From: Hypericum androsaemum
Taxonomy: Eukaryota; Streptophyta; Magnoliopsida; Malpighiales; Hypericaceae
Length of the DNA: 64,000 nucleotides
NCBI GenBank assembly: GCA_963995505.1
Contig: OZ023196.1
Coordinates: forward strand, 9,793,106-9,857,105
Direction of reading: 5' to 3'
A program made the position numbers and the translations under genes. Every line of letters begins with the position of its first letter. The first letter of the stretch is position 1. The notes beneath the pieces are model-generated. The model did no database searches. It had not been told where the DNA came from and saw only the letters and a list, made by a program, of their open reading frames with translations. Below, one piece after another: positions 59,355 through 64,000 of this stretch.

Positions 59355-59640
59355 CCATCAGGTTTTGCCGTTGGGATGATTTTGTCGTTGGAATTTTTTG
59401 CCGTTGGTATTTTTTTCCGTTGGGATGATTTGCTGTTGAAAATTGATGTGACGATGTGATTTTACCGTTGAAAATTGATGTGACGTTGTAATTTTTGCCG
59501 TTGAAAATTTTAGCCGTTGGGATTTTTTGTCGTTAGAATAATTTACCGTTGAAAAACCTGATTTGCCATTGAAAATTGATGTGCCGTTGTGATTTTGCGG
59601 TTGAAAAACTTGATGTGCCGTAGAAAAAAATTAAAATGTA
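59355..59640. repeat. Degenerate GCCGTTG tandem array
   Basis: About fifteen loosely spaced units of the form TTTGCCGTTGGGAT or TTGCCGTTGAAAATTGATGT, with spacings of roughly 15 to 25 bases. Not coding in any frame. Confidence 0.75.
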
Positions 59641-60482
59641 CGAAAATAAAATCGCGTAAAAAATTTAGTACCAAAATGAAATCTAGCAATTAGTGGAAAA
59701 TATTAAAATGTACGAAAATACAATCACGTAAAAATATTTTGTACCAAAGTAAAATTTAGCCATTACTACAAAAAAATTAAAACGTACCAGCAATACCTAA
59801 TCCAACTCGAGATATAGGAGTTCCATGGCTTGCTTTAGGCAATGACCATGTAACTCCACATATCATAATAATGATCAATTGACTAAACTATTCTTATCTC
59901 TTTATTTGTCATGAGCGTTATCAATATAATCGGTGTCCAAACAAAATATGAGAAGATTTCGAAAATAATTATTGGCAAGTGTCAGAACAATTTGTCAATT
60001 TGTGAACCGAATTATAGATAAATATAGACGCCGTAGATTGGGTCCATAGTGAAGGAGTTATTTCGGACTGTTTGAACTGAAGGACCGATAATGACATGTT
60101 CTAGTTACGACACTGGCATATTCAATTATTGATAATGGCTCGCGTGCTACGATAATGACATACCGAATTATCGATAATGGCATGTCGGTCATTCCTTGCC
60201 GTGCACAAATTTTTTCCATTTGTTTCCCTGTGATTTAAATTTTTTGCAAAAAAAATTTCGCGTATCATTTACTCCAAACAATTCAGAATAGACCCATTTC
60301 AGACCAAATCCAAACCCTAAATATATCTATCGGTGTTTTCAAAGGGCATTGTCACGTATGCGTTCAGGTTGTATAACATATATGCAACATACTATCGATC
60401 AGATAAAGATATTTTAATTAACATAATTAGAAGTAATCTCAAATATACTAGTTTCCGAACCTAATTAATGATGAGCTAAAAA
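59641..60482. other. Featureless interval
   Basis: AT-rich. A duplicated phrase GTACGAAAATA.AATC.CGTAAAAA occurs at 59639 and 59711, and several GATAATGACAT / GATAATGGC phrases at 60090-60190. No gene evident. Confidence 0.4.
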
Positions 60483-60929
60483 TCATTGTTTTAAAATACA
60501 GGTTTTGGTAGGGGCCAGAATTTGTCTATTTTTTGGCCCGACTGGTTCGACCGGTCAGACCACCTATCGGGCCAGATACTTTTTAATTAATTTTTTAACA
60601 TTTTTTGAATAATATGTAGACTAAATAGACGAAATATAGGTTTCAAAATCTACATTTTAGAAATATCAACCAATTTATAACTTATAAAGTCAATTTTTCT
60701 TTGTTGATTAAGAGAAATTGAGCGTATGATACAATTTTTTTGTTTAATTTTTTTGCTGATTTGGATAAAATCTGGTCATATTAGGCGATCCGAATCAATA
60801 ACCAATCCAAACTACCTGGTCTGACCAAATTTTGGGCAGTCTGACTAGATGCCTTTTTACCCCTAAAAATAGACCGGTCTGATGTTCGATTCATGGTCCG
60901 GCTAGTCGTACAGTGTTTTTTAAAACTCT
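60483..60929. mobile_element. hAT-type MITE with GGTTCGACCGGTC motifs
   Basis: Ends TCATTGTTTTAAAA and the inverted TTTTAAAACTCT, flanked by a perfect eight-base duplication GCTAAAAA (60475-60482, 60930-60937). Subterminal parts hold GACTGGTTCGACCGGTC, GACCGGTCTGATGTTCGATT and related motifs. No transposase. Confidence 0.75.
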
Positions 60930-60937
60930 GCTAAAAA

Positions 60938-63890
60938 CCATAAAAAGTGAAATTGAAACGAAAGATCGCCTCCTCGGAATTGGTCTTGTCAATCATGGAG
61001 ATTCGGCCCGCGTCTTCTGCAATTCGAGGACTATTTCTGAGTGGGCTCTTTGGTTGGGGGAGTTCCAGGGACATCCAGTTTCAAGATGTGCATCTATTTG
61101 TTAGTACCATGAGATGCTCTTGATATACATATATTTTTTTGGTTAATTGATGCTCTTAATATTGTTTCGGTTGGATGTAACACTGTCATCATAGTAGGGG
61201 TTAGGTCTTTAGTGGTTGTGGGTGGGCTTGGGAGGGGACGTGCTTTTTTTAATTGTAATTGGGTAGTTTTACGGTACTATCGAAATACTCTTTTTCTTAT
61301 TGTAATTTTTCCAAAAAAATTTTGCCCACGGCAGAATTTTTAGTGAGGTTCATAACCGCAATCCCGCATCGATTTGGGAGCTCTAGGAGACATATTTGGA
61401 ACTTAGGTGACAGCTTGGATAGTGTAGGGTGAAGTGGCTTCTACCTTTTCGTCTTGTGCAGGTATTGTTGCTGGACGTATATATATTTTGGAGTAATAAA
61501 GGTATAATTTTACCTTAAAAAATGAAACGAAACAACGTTCTACTAAATTGAAGTTTCTGCTATAAACTATTCAATTTAAAAATATTGGACTATTTTTTTA
61601 AGAAGAAAATTATTGGACTATTATTGAAGTACATTGGTGGAGCAGCCCCATAACACGTTTCCATACTTAAATGAAAGTATACTTACAATTATTGGTAGAG
61701 TAGACTTAAGTGGGCGACGTGACAACCGTCCTTGAAGTTTTGCGTTTGACACAAATTTTTTAACATCGCATAAGATTGTTCGGATATTTTGTTAATAAAC
61801 AAGTTACGATATGTGTATATTAACACTAATTGTGAAACAAATAGTGAGTATAATCATTTATTATTTGGTTGAATATTTTTTTGGTAAATAAAATTTACTT
61901 ATAAAAAAATTTAAACCAACAAGCATTACATTGTTCTGATTTTTGTAGATCAGATTTTGCCGCTCTTCGTAGTTTTATGGGGTTCAAATCTAAATTTGTA
62001 TTGACCTAGTTATTAGATAATTTCAACAAGATAAATTATTAGATTTTTCATATTTATAAATAACATCACCACTCTTACAACTAAGGATGTGGTAATTTTA
62101 ACACGCCGCTTCAAATAAAGTTCATTAATACTTAAATTTTTTATGATTATAAAAAATTCACCACTCTTGCAAATAAGAATATAATATCTCAACAAATATG
62201 CTTAATATCATCAACGTTATATTTAACTTTTTTAATGCAATTGTGTTAAAGAAATTTATCGTCTTTTTTTTGGTAGTTTGATTTTACTCAAATTTAGATT
62301 AGGATACATGATTTTGATAAATTAAAACGTGGACATTTCCCTTTTTTTTTCCTTGTAGTGGTCCTTCACCATGAATTTTCAATTGTCGGTGGACCTCCTC
62401 CGTCTTTTTGTTCATGGGAAATTTAGTTCTATCAATCATCACTTCAAATGTACGCATTGGCTGGCATGTCGCTTTCTTCCGTTACTTAGCGGTGAAACTC
62501 CAATTGCATATAGGTTTGCTTCCTTGGAGCTGTGCATGAAAAGTAAAATTGGATTGTGATAGATACGGCACGCGATGCTTGGACAAAGAGCAAACAAAAA
62601 GGCAGATAAGCGAAGGTCACAATAGAGCAGATAAGCGTCCACTTGCACGCCAGATTCATTTTACTGTCAAAGAGCGCCAGGATAATGCCCAGAAACTTCT
62701 GCCCTTTATACTTTAATTCTGCAGTTACCAGGACAAAGGTTACCTGGTCAATCTTATAGAGAATCCGAGCCAAGCACCTTTTATCCCTTAGAAATTTCCC
62801 GAAAAGCTAATCATAGGTTCTTCTCTCTACCGGAATAATAGGACCATTATACTCATTACTAAACTTGTTGAAGAGATGAAATATAACCAAGGTAGATATT
62901 ATTGAAATAATCGTCTGTTAAATAGGCCATTCTTGAGTCAGTTTTGAGTACAAATCTCATGTCCATGCTTTAAATTGTTGGAAACTTGATATATAAGGAT
63001 GGCATAAGGTACATATTTGCTCAAAGATTATTATAAATAGTATATTTTATAATCTTCACCCTTTCTCTTAAAAAAAAAAACTCTGCCGTCAAATATACAT
63101 TTAGACATGCCTGGAACTCTTTTATGAATAGAGACAAGATGTAGTGCATATGATAAAAAGAAATGACCCATCACAAACACAGCTAGACAAATAAAAATTA
63201 CGACGTACATTACTCCTCCAGTATTGCAAACTAAGACTAATAACATCCGTTTTGAAAGTTGAATTCACTTCAGTATGAGAAGTGGTGTATGTCCTAATCA
63301 AGAAACTGCTAGGTACCAAACAGAAATTTCTACGTGGTTATATATTTTGTTGGTTAAAATTATTGAAAAATATAAGTAAATATATGGTTTCAACATGTAA
63401 ACAAATCATAAGCAATATAATAGAGTAGGGCAAGAGATAGCTTAAAATTACACTTTGAGCAAAGTATAAAATACCTTCTTCTTCAAGATATAGACTTCGG
63501 ATTTATTCTTGGACGAGGCCAAAGCAAGATGTGTCCTTAAACTCTTATTACCAGCCTTATAGATTCAGGCCTCCAAGGATAAGAAAGTCTCCAAGGTACA
63601 ACACCCAATCCCTTAAACAACAGGAAGCAATATTGAACACTTTTCGGACCTTTCGTAGCTTTAGAACTCCGACACTATGCAAATGAGAAATGATATGCTC
63701 TAAAGGGGGAGAAGTAGAAAGCTCAGTAGAGATTGTGAGCTAGGATGATTTGGAATGAAGGAGGATGCCTACTTTTATTGGCAATCTGGGACCTCCAACA
63801 TTCTAATCCGAAATAAATGGCAGCCATGAATATCCCTAAAAACTTTATTGTTACAGATAGTAGTGCATACTGGTTCCTAGTATACAAGTC
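60938..63890. other. Non-coding interval without supported features
   Basis: AT-rich sequence. The frames at 60913-61104, 62371-62559 and 62439-62773 show no recognisable domain and no start or splice context I would defend. No tRNA-like box B sequence, no LTR ends and no inverted repeats of note. Confidence 0.45.
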
Positions 63891-64000
63891 AGATAACTTT
63901 GCTGTCCACGTGAATTCTATCATTGACGCTAGAGATGCTTCGTTCATCAAGGAAATCTTTCCTCACAATGCTCAAACAAAGGTTGACAGTCAAGTTGACC
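63891..64000 (+). pseudogene. Possible copia pol fragment at the window edge
   Basis: The frame VHVNSIIDARDASFIKEIFP, then HNAQTKVDSQVD, resembles the stretch after the integrase core of some copia polyproteins (a DAxxASFxxxxFP pattern). It runs off the window edge. This is a weak call from motif feel alone. Confidence 0.3.

Noticed and set aside
61160..61300. A LINE 3' end suggested by TG-rich sequence and T runs
   Set aside because: No reverse transcriptase, no poly(A) tail with target duplication; not enough to call.
1..64000. CRISPR arrays, bacterial operons, tRNA or rRNA genes
   Set aside because: The tandem arrays here have irregular degenerate units without unique spacers, all coding remnants are plant retrotransposons, and I found no tRNA box A/B pairs or rRNA motifs.

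Overview
This is a repeat-dominated intergenic stretch of a flowering-plant nuclear genome, probably a eudicot. It is AT-rich, with almost every large block being a plant LTR retrotransposon (Ty1/copia or Ty3/gypsy) or a hAT-type MITE. The species cannot be named from the sequence. The only intact host gene I can support is a secreted glycine-rich protein (55527-56102, minus strand). A second gene-like locus, near 7629-12830, is split by a copia insertion and carries stops.

Layout. 1-7190: pieces of a locally duplicated host segment, holding a 2.1-kb solo LTR (731-2872) and two hAT MITEs (5446-5934, 6383-7178). 7190-13330: gene-like remnant split by a degenerate copia element on the minus strand (7668-12617). 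13335-17010: a second copy of the 3' flank of the glycine-rich gene without the gene, broken by an unknown insert, a hAT MITE and a 1.15-kb foldback element (15390-16542), then host-segment sequence. 17011-23207: a copia element on the plus strand whose polyprotein reads in one frame with three stops and whose 3' LTR end was lost together with flanking host DNA. 23208-24946: another host-segment copy, ending in a truncated MITE.

24906-34960: a non-autonomous Athila/TAT-like gypsy element on the minus strand, arranged LTR-internal-LTR-partial internal. It has gag and two retropepsin-like domains but no reverse transcriptase or integrase. 34960-35994: an oppositely oriented LTR of a related family. 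35995-36737 plus 50909-51433: one Athila/TAT-like LTR split by a complete Tekay/Del-like chromovirus (36738-50908, minus, target-site duplication GTAGC). That element's 5' LTR is itself split by a further gypsy deletion derivative (45880-50243, minus, target-site duplication CATAT). 51800-54780: 3' half of a Reina-like chromovirus on the plus strand, its short 3' LTR holding another hAT MITE.

54781-56700: the glycine-rich protein gene with both flanks. 56697-58240: an internally deleted copia element. 58310-58840: the last host-segment copy. 58841-64000: mostly featureless AT-rich DNA with one degenerate tandem array, one more hAT MITE (60483-60929) and a possible copia fragment at the right edge.

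No gene network is visible. Together the features record local duplication of a glycine-rich-protein neighbourhood followed by nested transposon insertion. Relative order can be read where one element interrupts another and an uninterrupted paralogous copy supplies the empty site.
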